A stretch of 64,000 nt of DNA. It comes from an uncultured Oscillospiraceae bacterium. GTDB taxonomy: Bacteria > Bacillota > Clostridia > Oscillospirales > Oscillospiraceae. Position 1 is the stretch's first letter. The number at the start of each line of letters is the position of its first letter. The notes beneath the pieces are model-generated. The model searched no databases. It saw nothing but the letters and a program-made list of their open reading frames with translations, and was not told the origin of the DNA. Below, piece after piece: positions 8,717-17,418 of this stretch. Location: positions 143,960-207,959 of the forward strand of contig CAKTPI010000003.1 in the NCBI GenBank assembly GCA_934591635.1. The letters are read 5' to 3'. The translations under genes and the position numbers were made by a program.

Positions 8717-9619
8717 TCAATTCTTCATCTTGGGATCCAGTGCATCCCGCAGTCCGTCGCCGATAAAGTTCAGACTGAGCACAGAAATCATGATAAAGCA
8801 CCCTGGAATTAGCCCCAGATAGGGATAATATCGCAAATTGGTCTGATTTTCAGAAATAATGCTGCCCCATTCCGGTGTGGGAGCCTGAACGCCAATTCCC
8901 AGGTAGCCCATAGCCGCAATACACAGGATAATGGTGCCCAGCTCCATGAAAGTGGTAACGATCAGCGGTCCCATAATATTGGGCAGTAAATGCTTAAAAA
9001 TCAATCGAATATTGCTGGTGCCATAGCAACGGGCAGCTTCCGTAAACTCAGAATTACGATAATTCATAATTGCAGCGCGAACAGTTCTCGCGCTTCCAGG
9101 AATCTTCACAATTGCAAGAGAAACCAATAGCTTATCCAGTCCCGCGCCAAGCGCCGCCACAATAGCCATTGCCAGCATGGTTCCAGGAATGGACATCAAC
9201 ATATCGCAGACGCGCATAATAATTGCATCCGTCTTCCCTCCGAAATAACCTGCCACGCCGCCCATGACTACGCCGCCCACAAAGGCAATCGCCACAGTAG
9301 CCAGACCAGCGCCCAAGGAAATCCGACCACCGTAGATAATCCGCGCAAATAAATCCCGTCCGAACTGATCAGTGCCGAAGATATGCTCTGAATTAGGCGC
9401 TTGAAAAGCATCAACGATATGTTGAGTTATTGCATTGGAGTAGTCAATATACAGTGGCGCAGCAAATACCGCAATAAGTAGGACCAAAAAAACAACCATA
9501 CCAGCCATAGCTAATTTGTTACGTCTGTAGCGCTTGACAATCAACTTATAGCGTCCACTGCGATTGATTTTAATAGTACTTGCGCCGGACTGTTCCTTAG
9601 CAGCATTTTCCGTTGCCAT
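8717..9619 (-). CDS. ABC importer permease, OppC/DppC type
   Basis: A 300-residue inner-membrane permease with an N-terminal cytoplasmic stretch, about six membrane segments, and the family FGTDQFGRDLFAR motif. The EAA loop that contacts the ATPases is around residues 200-220 (EAARCYG). ATG at 9619 was chosen since a GGGGGG ribosome site lies 7 bases upstream and it starts 13 bases after the stop of the partner permease; the longer frame would overlap that gene. Confidence 0.92.
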   Translation of the reverse strand: MATENAAKEQSGASTIKINRSGRYKLIVKRYRRNKLAMAGMVVFLVLLIAVFAAPLYIDYSNAITQHIVDAFQAPNSEHIFGTDQFGRDLFARIIYGGRISLGAGLATVAIAFVGGVVMGGVAGYFGGKTDAIIMRVCDMLMSIPGTMLAMAIVAALGAGLDKLLVSLAIVKIPGSARTVRAAIMNYRNSEFTEAARCYGTSNIRLIFKHLLPNIMGPLIVTTFMELGTIILCIAAMGYLGIGVQAPTPEWGSIISENQTNLRYYPYLGLIPGCFIMISVLSLNFIGDGLRDALDPKMKN

Positions 9620-9632
9620 TTCGGTGCCCCCC

Positions 9633-10553
9633 TCATTCGAACTTGACCCGCGGGTCAATAACAGAATACATCAAATCCACGAGCAGATTCACAATACCCA
9701 CAAACACTGAGATCACAAGGATACAACCCATGATAATAGGCATGTCCCGGGTCTTTACCGCACTGGTCAGATAGGAACTGATGCCCGGAATTGCAAACAC
9801 GGTCTCAATCACCACGGAACCGCCAAGCACACCGGCAAATGCAGCCCCCAAACCTGTAATGATAGGCAGAAGCGCATTGCGAAGAGCGTGTTTTAGAATT
9901 ACCACTACCTCACTGGCTCCCTTTGCCCGTGCTGTACGGACAAAATCTGAGCGTATTACATCCAGAACCCAAGTACGGGTAGAGCGGATATTGGTGCCAA
10001 CGCTGGCAGCACAGGCTGCAACGACCGGAAGAACGAAATGTCTTATCGTCTTCACGCCATAAGCAGGAAACCAACCGGTTTGCAGGCTCAAATAAATCTG
10101 AAGTAAGATACCAAGCCAGAACCCTGGCATTGCCGAAAAGAGTAGGCACAGGAACGTCACCACGTAGTCGATCAAGCTATTGTGCTTCACCGCCGTCAGC
10201 GTGCCCAAAGGGATGCTGATAATCGTCGCAATCAATGTAGACAGAACTCCCAGCGTGAGGGTATAGGGCATACGGCTGCGAATTTCAGCCATTACCGGCT
10301 GCTGCGTAAACCAGGACACGCCGAAGTCGCCCCGCACTACATTCCACATATAGTTCACATACTGCACCAAAACCGGCTTGTCCAAGCCCATTTCTGCGCG
10401 AAGTGCCTCTTTCTGCTCAAAGGTTGCTTCCTGGGGCAGCAGAAGCTCCACCGGGTCGCCGGGAACAAGCGACATAATCAGGTAGATAAACAGCGTTATT
10501 CCGATGATTGTTGGGATCAGCATCAAAATACGCTTCAAGGTATATTTAAGCAT
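9633..10553 (-). CDS. ABC importer permease, OppB/DppB type
   Basis: The 306-residue first permease starts with the typical MLKYTLKRILMLIPTIIGI membrane anchor, then PGDPVE, six predicted membrane segments and the EAA-like loop RTARAKGASE. ATG at 10553 has GGAGG 6 bases upstream; the 30-codon extension upstream lacks a ribosome site and reads through intergenic sequence. It is 153 bases after the binding-protein gene, with a stem-loop in the gap that may set the excess of binding protein over permease. Confidence 0.92.
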   Translation of the reverse strand: MLKYTLKRILMLIPTIIGITLFIYLIMSLVPGDPVELLLPQEATFEQKEALRAEMGLDKPVLVQYVNYMWNVVRGDFGVSWFTQQPVMAEIRSRMPYTLTLGVLSTLIATIISIPLGTLTAVKHNSLIDYVVTFLCLLFSAMPGFWLGILLQIYLSLQTGWFPAYGVKTIRHFVLPVVAACAASVGTNIRSTRTWVLDVIRSDFVRTARAKGASEVVVILKHALRNALLPIITGLGAAFAGVLGGSVVIETVFAIPGISSYLTSAVKTRDMPIIMGCILVISVFVGIVNLLVDLMYSVIDPRVKFE

Positions 10554-10643
10554 TTCGTGCCTCCTGCAAAATACTGAGCACATCCGTTGGTGCAGATACA
10601 CTCGGTAAAGAATTCTCTGTTTGATTGTTTTTGTAACCGGCAA

Positions 10644-10680
10644 GGGCGGAGGGTGGAGCTTTTCCTCCCTCCTCCGCCCC
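10644..10680 (-). terminator. Intercistronic stem-loop between binding protein and permease genes
   Basis: GGGCGGAGG pairs with CCTCCGCCC across a purine/pyrimidine-rich interior just after the binding-protein stop. It has no clear T-run, so it more likely stabilises the upstream mRNA or attenuates transcription than ends it fully. Confidence 0.5.
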
Positions 10681-10706
10681 TTTGGGTTTCGTATTAAACT
10701 TATGGA

Positions 10707-12338
10707 TTATTTCCAGCTGAGCTTGCTGATGTAGAAGTCGGAAACAGGGCTGGCAACAACGCCCGTCAGATCCTTGTTGTAAGCAACAGCGCTGACGCCT
10801 GCATACAGGCCAATCTGGTAGGCATTTTCATTGCTGTAGGACATCAGGTCAGCCATCAGCTGCTTCCGAGCAACGGGATCCATCTCCGTGGCAATCTTAG
10901 CATAGTAATCCTTCAGAGTCTGGTAGCCTTCGAAATACTTATCGGGGGTGTAGGTCTTTTCCATATCGGGATTGTAGCTGGCGCCGGGGTTGCAGAAATC
11001 AAACCAGACGTTGGTATTATCGTAGATTATAATATCTGCAGTGACACCGCGCTGTGCTGCATTGAAGGTAGCTGTATCGCAGGGAACGACTGCAACATTG
11101 ATGCCAACCTCAGCCAGCTGACCCTGGACAATCTGCGCAACTTTTTCAGGAGTAGATCCGCTGATAACATAAATCTGAAGCTCGCGCCCATCATAATTGG
11201 ACTTGGACAGATACTCCTTGGCTGCATCCTGGTCATAGGGAATCACAGTATAGGTGCCCTCGTCGGGGGAGGTGGGGAAACCAGTGACAACATCGATATC
11301 CAGCACCTTGCCATAGCCGAACAGAACGCCCTGGACGTAATCCTCCTTACGCAGTGCGCTCTCAATTGCCAAGCGCAGGTTCAAATCGTTGCGGATGTAA
11401 TCATTGGCCCAGCCAAACATCATCAGAGTGCGGGTAGCGGAATCTGTATGGGCCCAGGTTGCGATGGAGTTCTCGGGCAGACGGGTGCAGGATGCCAGGT
11501 CAGCATTGATAACCACGTCAGCATCGCCGGATTCCAGCGCGATAAACTGGGTGCTGACATTGCTGATATAGTTCACTTCCACGTGCTTGATAGCAGGAGC
11601 GCCTGCCCAATAGTTCTCATTGGCTTCCAGCACCATCTTGTCGCCGCTGGTGTTGGAGACGAACTTGTAGGCGCCGGTACCGATGGGATGAGCCGCATAG
11701 CCGTCAGCACCGCCAACCTCTTCATAATAATCCTTGCTGACGATAACGCCCATCTGGGTGCACAGCATGTTCAGGAAGGCAGGGCTGACCTTACTCATGA
11801 TGGCCTTGCAGTGGGTATCATCGATCACTTCGCCGCCGGCCAGACCGTTCAGCATGGAGGCGGCATACATGGGAGCCTCCTTTATTGCAGTTTCCCAACT
11901 GAACACCACATCGGCAGCGGTCATCTTCTTGCCGTTGTGGAAATAAACATCATCGCGGATGGTGAAGGTCCATTCCATGCCGTCCTCAGAAACGGAGTAG
12001 TCCGTGGCCAGCCAGGGAGTAGGAGTCAGGTCATCACCCAAACGGAACAACGTATCGTATACATTCTGGATGAATACGCCATCACGGGTTTTATCTGCAC
12101 CGTAGTTCACATTCATGGGGAAGAAGCCGGTAATATCGTTATAAGTAACAACTGTCAGGGTGTCCTTTGTGCTGGCACTCGCATTGCTGTCTTTGCCAGC
12201 CGTTTCGGGCTCGGTGGTCGTACCAGTCACAGTTTTGCCATCGTCAGCAGACTTGCTGCCACAGGCTGTGAACAGAGACATGGTCAGAGCCAGTACCAGT
12301 ACTAAGCTCATCATCTTGAAAAAGCGGTTTTTCTTCAT
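10707..12338 (-). CDS. ABC transporter solute-binding lipoprotein (SBP_bac_5)
   Basis: A 543-residue extracytoplasmic binding protein of the OppA/DppA family. It starts with a lipoprotein signal (MKKNRFFKMM, a hydrophobic core, lipobox LFTAC), so Cys26 should be lipidated and anchor it to the membrane. A Thr/Ser-rich linker follows and then the family body (WLATDYSVSEDGMEWTFTIRDDV and YFHNGKKMTAADVVFSW regions). It is the first gene of the importer operon, with a strong promoter carrying a GTATAC palindrome. Ligand specificity cannot be read from sequence. Confidence 0.93.
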   Translation of the reverse strand: MKKNRFFKMMSLVLVLALTMSLFTACGSKSADDGKTVTGTTTEPETAGKDSNASASTKDTLTVVTYNDITGFFPMNVNYGADKTRDGVFIQNVYDTLFRLGDDLTPTPWLATDYSVSEDGMEWTFTIRDDVYFHNGKKMTAADVVFSWETAIKEAPMYAASMLNGLAGGEVIDDTHCKAIMSKVSPAFLNMLCTQMGVIVSKDYYEEVGGADGYAAHPIGTGAYKFVSNTSGDKMVLEANENYWAGAPAIKHVEVNYISNVSTQFIALESGDADVVINADLASCTRLPENSIATWAHTDSATRTLMMFGWANDYIRNDLNLRLAIESALRKEDYVQGVLFGYGKVLDIDVVTGFPTSPDEGTYTVIPYDQDAAKEYLSKSNYDGRELQIYVISGSTPEKVAQIVQGQLAEVGINVAVVPCDTATFNAAQRGVTADIIIYDNTNVWFDFCNPGASYNPDMEKTYTPDKYFEGYQTLKDYYAKIATEMDPVARKQLMADLMSYSNENAYQIGLYAGVSAVAYNKDLTGVVASPVSDFYISKLSWK

Positions 12339-12397
12339 TGATCTTTCCTCCTGATTTATATTTTTTCGTTACCCTTGCTGGGCTAACTTATGTTCTG

Positions 12398-12426
12398 ATT
12401 GTATACAATTTTTATATATTCTTCAA
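12398..12426 (-). promoter_or_regulatory. Promoter of the importer operon with overlapping operator
   Basis: On the minus strand TTGAAG (12421-12426) and TACAAT (12398-12403) have a 17-base spacer. The perfect palindrome ATTGTATACAAT (12398-12409) covers the -10 box, so a bound protein would block polymerase. The same core occurs upstream of GHL6-A. The rest of the 400-base gap between 12339 and 12740 shows only AT-rich DNA and the divergent promoter at 12645. Confidence 0.7.
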
Positions 12427-12644
12427 TTCGCAATTTCGACGTATTTACAAGAAATAATTTGTATAGTTTGCCGAAAGTTTGTCAATCGAAAATTATCTCA
12501 GGATAATATCAGATTTTATGAACAGGTATTTTCCGCTAAATTATGTATTTACGCGCAATATAAAGCATAACTTAAACCTTTTAATAAAATTTTGCATACG
12601 ATTTGATTTCCGCAGGCCTTTCTCTTTGTGCCATTGATGTCGTG

Positions 12645-12673
12645 TTGACAATTCTTTATGCCCATGCTATATT
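12645..12673 (+). promoter_or_regulatory. Promoter of the PH-like protein gene
   Basis: TTGACA (12645-12650), 17-base spacer, TATATT (12668-12673). A variant operator word TTGAATACAA (12672-12681) overlaps the end of the -10 box, so this divergent gene could belong to the same regulon; that is a weak inference. Confidence 0.65.
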
Positions 12674-12740
12674 GAATACAAAAATTGCGTTCCCGTATTC
12701 TCATCTGAATATCTGGGGTGTAACGACAGGAGGCGGCAGA

Positions 12741-13277
12741 ATGGACGCAAAATTTCCAACTCAGCATGAACCGGAGCTTTCCTATTCCAAAATGCTTTTA
12801 CGGCAGAATCCGTGGCTGAAGACTATTCTCCAGAAGGAGGAAACTCCAATAGCCCTTTCTTTCCGAGCACCAGAATGGTTATTTGGTTGTTGCCTTATAT
12901 TCATTGGAAGCTTTACAATTCTGGATATACTTCTTCATCCCAGAGCCTTCGGTAACATTCTTCTTACACTACTGCTGATTCTCCTTGGTGCTGCAGTGAA
13001 CTATAGTGGGCTTTGGACAATTCTGTTTTCCAAACGTTCCTACGTTCTTGTTACATCCCAGAGAATTGTATACCAAAAAGTCAACTTGCTTGGAAGGCAA
13101 GGCAAACAACTTTCTATTCTCCGTGGGGATATTCAGCGAGTTCGATTCCTGAAAAGTACCGTAATGTACCGCATCCGGCGCAGCGATGGAGGAATTGCCA
13201 TTCTCTTGAAGAATGGCAAGACTGTTTTTATTTCCAACCTCCGCGACGCAGAAAACATTCTCGGCGCAATGCGCTAA
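12741..13277 (+). CDS. PH-domain-like (bPH_2-type) small membrane protein
   Basis: A 178-residue protein of unknown function. Two hydrophobic segments form a hairpin at about residues 47-90, followed by a strand-rich C-terminal region (YVLVTSQRIVYQK, IQRVRFLKSTVMYRI, IAILLKNGKTVFISNL) resembling bacterial PH-like domains that follow paired membrane helices. ATG at 12741 is set by AGGAGG 7 bases upstream; the longer frame begins inside the promoter. It diverges from the importer operon. Confidence 0.6.
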   Translation: MDAKFPTQHEPELSYSKMLLRQNPWLKTILQKEETPIALSFRAPEWLFGCCLIFIGSFTILDILLHPRAFGNILLTLLLILLGAAVNYSGLWTILFSKRSYVLVTSQRIVYQKVNLLGRQGKQLSILRGDIQRVRFLKSTVMYRIRRSDGGIAILLKNGKTVFISNLRDAENILGAMR

Positions 13278-13320
13278 TCGATGCAAACGGGTGATACGGC
13301 GTATAGCCGCAGACGATACT

Positions 13321-13361
13321 AAAAAACAGCGAGGAACCGTTTAATCAGTTCCTCGCTGTTG
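13321..13361 (-). terminator. Intrinsic terminator
   Basis: A perfect 13-bp stem (13325-13337 with 13348-13360, loop of 10). On the minus strand it is followed by TTTTTT, so it ends the transcript of the decayed genes at 13371-13858; a weaker T-rich stretch lies on the other side for the plus-strand gene. Confidence 0.8.
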
Positions 13362-13370
13362 CTTTGTCTC

Positions 13371-13601
13371 TTAGCGATTCAACAGGTCTGCATGCAATAC
13401 CAACATTGCTCCAACACGTATGAATCGATCTGCCGATAAACACACCGGCATCTACTGGCACGATGTATCAGCCAGACTGCGCCGTTTGTTTTTCATCGAC
13501 TAAACAGCCAACTGCCCGCACTCAACACAGCCGGCATTGTTAGGATACAGCGCCATGGTCAAGGATTGCCGAAAAATAATTTCTGTCAATTCCGTGTTCA
13601 T
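13371..13601 (-). pseudogene. Decayed ORF after the sulfatase remnant (two in-frame TAG)
   Basis: The ATG at 13601 overlaps the sulfatase TAA (TAATG), a sign of coupling. The frame gives 33 residues to TAG at 13500-13502, then continues through a second TAG to TAA at 13371-13373, 10 bases before the terminator stem. That the frame ends exactly at the terminator suggests a former gene of about 76 codons. I do not recognise the product; the intact 33-residue part contains CVECG. It could also be a genuine short peptide. Confidence 0.35.
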
Positions 13602-13858
13602 TATATTCTCTCCTGCTCTCTCATCTGCAGCAGCTTAGTACTCTCTCTGATTCCCAATCGCTGATACTGCTCGAGCGGTGCATCGGCAGCTTCCATTTCA
13701 GCACGCAATGCCTCCAGCAGTTCCGCCTCCTTTCGGGAATCTTGGAGCGGGTGCAACTGAAGCGGGTCATACTCCACATCGAAGAGAAAATTACCAAACC
13801 GATATGCACTAAAATAGGTACTTGCCGGTAGCTTTAAAACAGGTAGTTCCTTGGTAAC
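13601..13858 (-). pseudogene. C-terminal remnant of a sulfatase-like hydrolase
   Basis: About 85 residues resemble the end of alkaline-phosphatase-superfamily sulfatases: YRFGNFLFDVEYDPLQLHP (the usual LYDLxxDPxE region) followed by a Glu/Ala-rich helix and APLEQYQRLGI. The frame is open to a TAA at 13601-13603 but has no start: upstream it runs into the antisense of an ABC exporter fragment at about 13859. The catalytic Cys/Ser site and the whole alpha/beta core are missing, so it is inactive. Confidence 0.65.
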
Positions 13859-14484
13859 GTGGCGCTGAACGGGACCTTTCTCCTGCTGATTCCTGTGGCC
13901 TGCATGATTCTATCCGGCGTTGCTGGACAGGCGGCCTACCAGGATGTGCTGCTGGATTTCCTGTTCTACAGCCTGTTCACGCCCATCTGCACCACCATGA
14001 TGAGCCGCGTCATGTTCGCCGGAGAACAGCTGATGGCGGCCAAAAGCGCCGTGAACCGCATTGAGGCCGTCCTGCAGGAGTAGCCCCTTCCTGAAGCGTG
14101 CATCCCCAGCAGCCGAAGGACGCCTCCGTGTCCTTTGAAAACGTATCCTTCCGGTATCCCGGCGCGGAGCAGAACGCCCTGGACCATGTTACATTCCGGA
14201 TCCCCGCGGGAAAGGCCGTCGCCCTGGTGGGCGCTTCCGGCAGCGGCAAATCCACGGCAGCCCAGCTGATCCCTCGTTTTTATGACGCCGCGGAGGGACA
14301 GGTTTTGGTCGGCGGCGTAGACGTTCGGCAGATCGACAAGCAGGTCCTGATGAACCAGATTGCCTTCGTATTCCAGAATACAAAACTCTTCAAGGATACC
14401 CTGTTGGAAAATATCCGTGCCGCCCGGTCGGATGCCACACAGGAAGAAGTCATGCGAGCCGCGGAAGCCACCCAGTGCAGGGAG
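13859..14484 (+). pseudogene. Half-ABC exporter, copy A remnant (membrane end plus Walker A half)
   Basis: The first 74 residues match the last membrane helices of an ABC exporter half (MSRVMFAGEQLMAAKSAVNRIEAVLQE). A TAG at 14081-14083 stands where Gln is usual, and a one-base frameshift near 14093-14100 moves reading into the ATPase domain, which shows Walker A GASGSGKST and the Q-loop VFQNTKLFKDTLLENI. The sequence stops matching after ATQCREI at about 14484, before the signature and Walker B. Start and end are both lost. Confidence 0.8.
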
Positions 14485-15640
14485 ATCCCTGGCGGACGGC
14501 ATCCAGGAGTGCCTGGAGACTGTACAGGATATCAAGGCCTGCAATCTGGAGGAAGAATACCTCAAAAAGCTGGATGCCAAAATTGATGCTGCCGAAAAGG
14601 CCCAGATTTCTTCTGAAACCGCTACGGCCAGCCTGGTAACGGCAGGGCAGATGTTCCTACGGTTGGGGCTGGCAACGGTCATTGTCGTGGGAAATACGCT
14701 GATGCTGCATGGGGAAACCACGCTGTTTGCGTACATCCTGTTTTTGATTGCTGCCTCCCGGCTGTATGACCCGCTTTCCGGAGCCATGACCAATATGGCA
14801 GAGCTGTTCGGTGTTGATTTGCAGGTGGATCGGCTGAAAGCCATACAGAATTATCCGGAAGAAAACGGTAAGAAAGAGTATCGAACCAACGGCTACGACA
14901 TTACCTTCGACCATGTAGGCTTCTCCTATGAGTCCGGCAAGCCCGTTTTGAAGGATGTCTCCTTTACCGCCAAGCAGGGGCAGGTCACAGCCCTGGTAGG
15001 GCCCTCCGGCGGCGGAAAGAGCACAATCGCCAATCTTGCGGCAGGTTTTTACAATGCGGATAACGGCAAGATCACCCTGGGCGGTACGGATATTGCCCCC
15101 ATCGACTCGACTGCCTTGATGAAGGATTTCTCCGTGGTATTTCAGAATGTGGTGCTGTTTAACAACACCGTGATGGAGAATATTCGTGTAGGCCGCAAGG
15201 ATGCCACGGACGCGGATGTCATCGCCGCCGCCAAGGCTGCCCGCTGCCACGACTTTATCGAGAAGCTGCCGAATGGCTACCAGACCGTCATCGCTGAGAA
15301 CGGCTCCACCCTTTCCGGCGGCGAGTGCCAGCGTCTGTCCATCGCCCGAGCGCTTTTGAAGGACGCGCCCGTGATCCTGCTGGACGAGGCCACTGCCTCC
15401 CTGGACGTGGACAACGAAACGGAAATTCAGGAGGCCATCACCCATCTGGTACATGGTAAGACCGTCCTCATTATCGCCCACCGGATGCGGACTGTGGAAA
15501 ATGCCGATCAGATCATCGTCCTGGATGGCGGCGTTGTGGCGGAGAGCGGCACCCACGAAGAGTTGATGCGAAAAAACGGCCTGTATCACAAACTGGTGGA
15601 ACTGCAAACCGCGGCAGCGGATTGGAAGCTACGTGTATAG
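14485..15640 (+). pseudogene. Half-ABC exporter, copy B remnant (fused to copy A by deletion)
   Basis: From about SLADGIQECLE onward the frame is a second exporter half: the last helices of the membrane domain, then a complete ATPase with Walker A GPSGGGKST, signature LSGGECQR, Walker B VILLDEA and the H-loop AHRM. The first four helices are absent because the junction at about 14485 joins it out of frame to the interrupted ATPase of copy A. An ORF is open from 14360, but the part before 14485 is out-of-frame copy A. A pair of this kind normally forms a heterodimeric exporter; neither half is intact here. Confidence 0.8.
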
Positions 15641-15680
15641 GAGAATCCCAGCGCAGATTTTCTGAATCATTACAAGCACC

Positions 15681-15710
15681 AAAAAATCGGCCATCTTTGG
15701 CCGATTTTTT
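15681..15710. terminator. Bidirectional intrinsic terminator
   Basis: AAAAAATCGGCC pairs with GGCCGATTTTTT around a 6-base loop. The A and T tracts make it work for the converging exporter remnant and MATE gene alike. Confidence 0.85.
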
Positions 15711-15778
15711 GTGCTCAGAATTCTTTGAACATTTAGCGGATCATACTGCCCTTGCTGTCACCGGTGGTATGCCTTGTT

Positions 15779-17012
15779 TCATTGTTTTTCCACGCTTTGT
15801 TCATTCAGTTCCTGATAGGTTTTTATGATAATCACTGCTGAAATCAAAAAAGTTAGAATATCCGATATAGGCATGGAATACAGCACGCCATCTAAGCCGA
15901 AGATCAGCGGCAACACCAATGCGAAACCAACGCCAAAAACCACCTCCCGGAACATGGACAGCATAGTGGAGGCAAGAGCCTTGCCCAAGGCTTGAAGGAA
16001 GATAAAACAGGCTTTGTCAATACAAGCAAGTACCATCATGCACAGATAAATGCGGAAAGCCTTGACGGCGAAGGCCGTATAGTAGCTGCTTTCGTTGGCT
16101 GCGCCGAAAATGGCGATCAACTGCTGGGGGCACAGCTCCACCAGCAGCAGAGCAATCAGGCCAACCAGGGCCTCATAGGTCAGAAGCTTTGTGAACGGCT
16201 CTTTCACCCGTTCCTTCTTCCCTGCCCCCATATTGAAGCCTACAATGGGGATGCAGCCAGCGGCCATGCCCACCACAATGGAAATGACAATCTGGAAGAA
16301 CTTCATCACAATGCCCACCACGGCCATGGGAATCTGGGCGTACTGTTCCTGCCCGAAGATGGGGTCCAGAGCCCCATATTTCCGCAGCATATTATTGATC
16401 GCTGCCATGGCCGCCACCAGACTGATCTGGGAGAGAAAGCTGGTAATGCCCAGGGACAGCATTCGCCCGCAGATATTCCATTGCAGCGCGTAGTCATGGG
16501 AGGCGGGCTTGATAATGCGCATATGCAGCAGATACCACAGGGACAGGACGGCTGTTGCCACCTGTCCAATCACCGTAGCCACAGCCGCGCCCATCATGCC
16601 CCAGCGGAATGCAAAGATAAAAATAGGCTCCAAAATGATATTAATGACCGCCCCTGCCAGAGTTGAAACCATGGCAAATCTAGGGTTGCCGTCGGCCCGG
16701 ATGATGGGATTCATGGCCTGACCGAACATGTAAAAGGGAATGCCCAGCGTAATATAGAAGAAATACTCCTGACTGTGCCGGAAGGTCTCTTCATTCACCG
16801 TACCGCCGAACATGGCGATGATGCCGTCCGCGAAAAACAGATACACCGCTGTCAGCACCAGGCTTGCCGCTACGATCAGCACCACGGCGTTGCCCACGCA
16901 GCGCTTGGCGCTCTTCGGCTCCTCCCGCCCCAGGTCCATGCTGACAAAGGTGCAGCAGCCGTCGCCCACCATCACGGCAACGGCCAGGGCCACTATGGTT
17001 GACCAGCTTTTG
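15779..17012 (-). pseudogene. MATE-family efflux transporter lacking its N-terminus
   Basis: About 410 residues match a MATE cation/drug antiporter: VGDGCCTFVSMDLGRE corresponds to the end of the second helix region, and ten further helices follow to a normal C-terminus. The usual first 40-60 residues (first helix and the start of the second) are missing; codons upstream of about 17012 are the antisense of a serine recombinase fragment. An ATG at 17092 keeps the frame open but produces unrelated residues. It is probably non-functional, though a shortened product cannot be excluded. Confidence 0.7.
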
Positions 17013-17180
17013 AGCAATCGCACCATTGACTTTGAGAAATACATCCGAAGCATTGACCCGACAATTCCCCGTGCTTTTCTGCACGCAGTCATCTCTAAAA
17101 TTGATGTCGTAGACGGCAGAGTAACCTCTATTCAATTCACAAACAAGTTAACCGTTCGGTTTATATATGGCCGAAAATAA
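17006..17180 (+). pseudogene. C-terminal fragment of a serine recombinase
   Basis: About 57 residues (TIDFEKYIRSIDP, ISKIDVVDGRVTSIQF, TNKLTVRFIYGRK) resemble the extreme C-terminus of large serine recombinases carried by Clostridia integrative elements, where the chain ends in a strand-rich VxDGRIxSIxFxNG motif. The catalytic resolvase domain and zinc ribbon are absent. The fragment abuts the broken MATE gene on the opposite strand and may be a scar of a departed mobile element. Confidence 0.6.
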
Positions 17181-17198
17181 TTCTAAAAGCCCATTAGA

Positions 17199-17233
17199 AA
17201 TACCCAGTTCTGAAATGTGCAGAACTGGGTATT
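17199..17233. terminator. Stem-loop after the recombinase fragment
   Basis: A perfect 14-bp stem AATACCCAGTTCTG / CAGAACTGGGTATT with a 7-base loop. The flanking T-run is weak. The rest of 17181-17418 is AT-rich with nothing else I can support. Confidence 0.6.
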
Positions 17234-17418
17234 TATTCATTTTATGGTCAAATTTATGAAAGAATATACATTTTATCTCGTTTTATATACATCGGCTAAT
17301 AAGTTGAAGAAACATGATCCAAAAACAACCAATTTTCTTGTGTTCAAAGCGTCAAAGCAGGCGGAAAAAGCCTTGATTTTACTGGATTTTTCGTTTTTTC
17401 TTAACCAACTGGCTTCTT

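Noticed and set aside
13371..13601. Pyrrolysine-style read-through of the two TAG codons
   Set aside because: Surrounding genes are clearly decayed, and TAG ends other normal genes, so stops from decay are simpler.
13621..13809. A 62-codon Cys/Arg-rich ORF
   Set aside because: It lies out of frame with the sulfatase remnant, which explains the DNA better.
13966..14844. A 292-codon minus-strand ORF across the exporter remnants
   Set aside because: It runs antisense to clear ATPase motifs, has biased low-complexity residues and no ribosome site.
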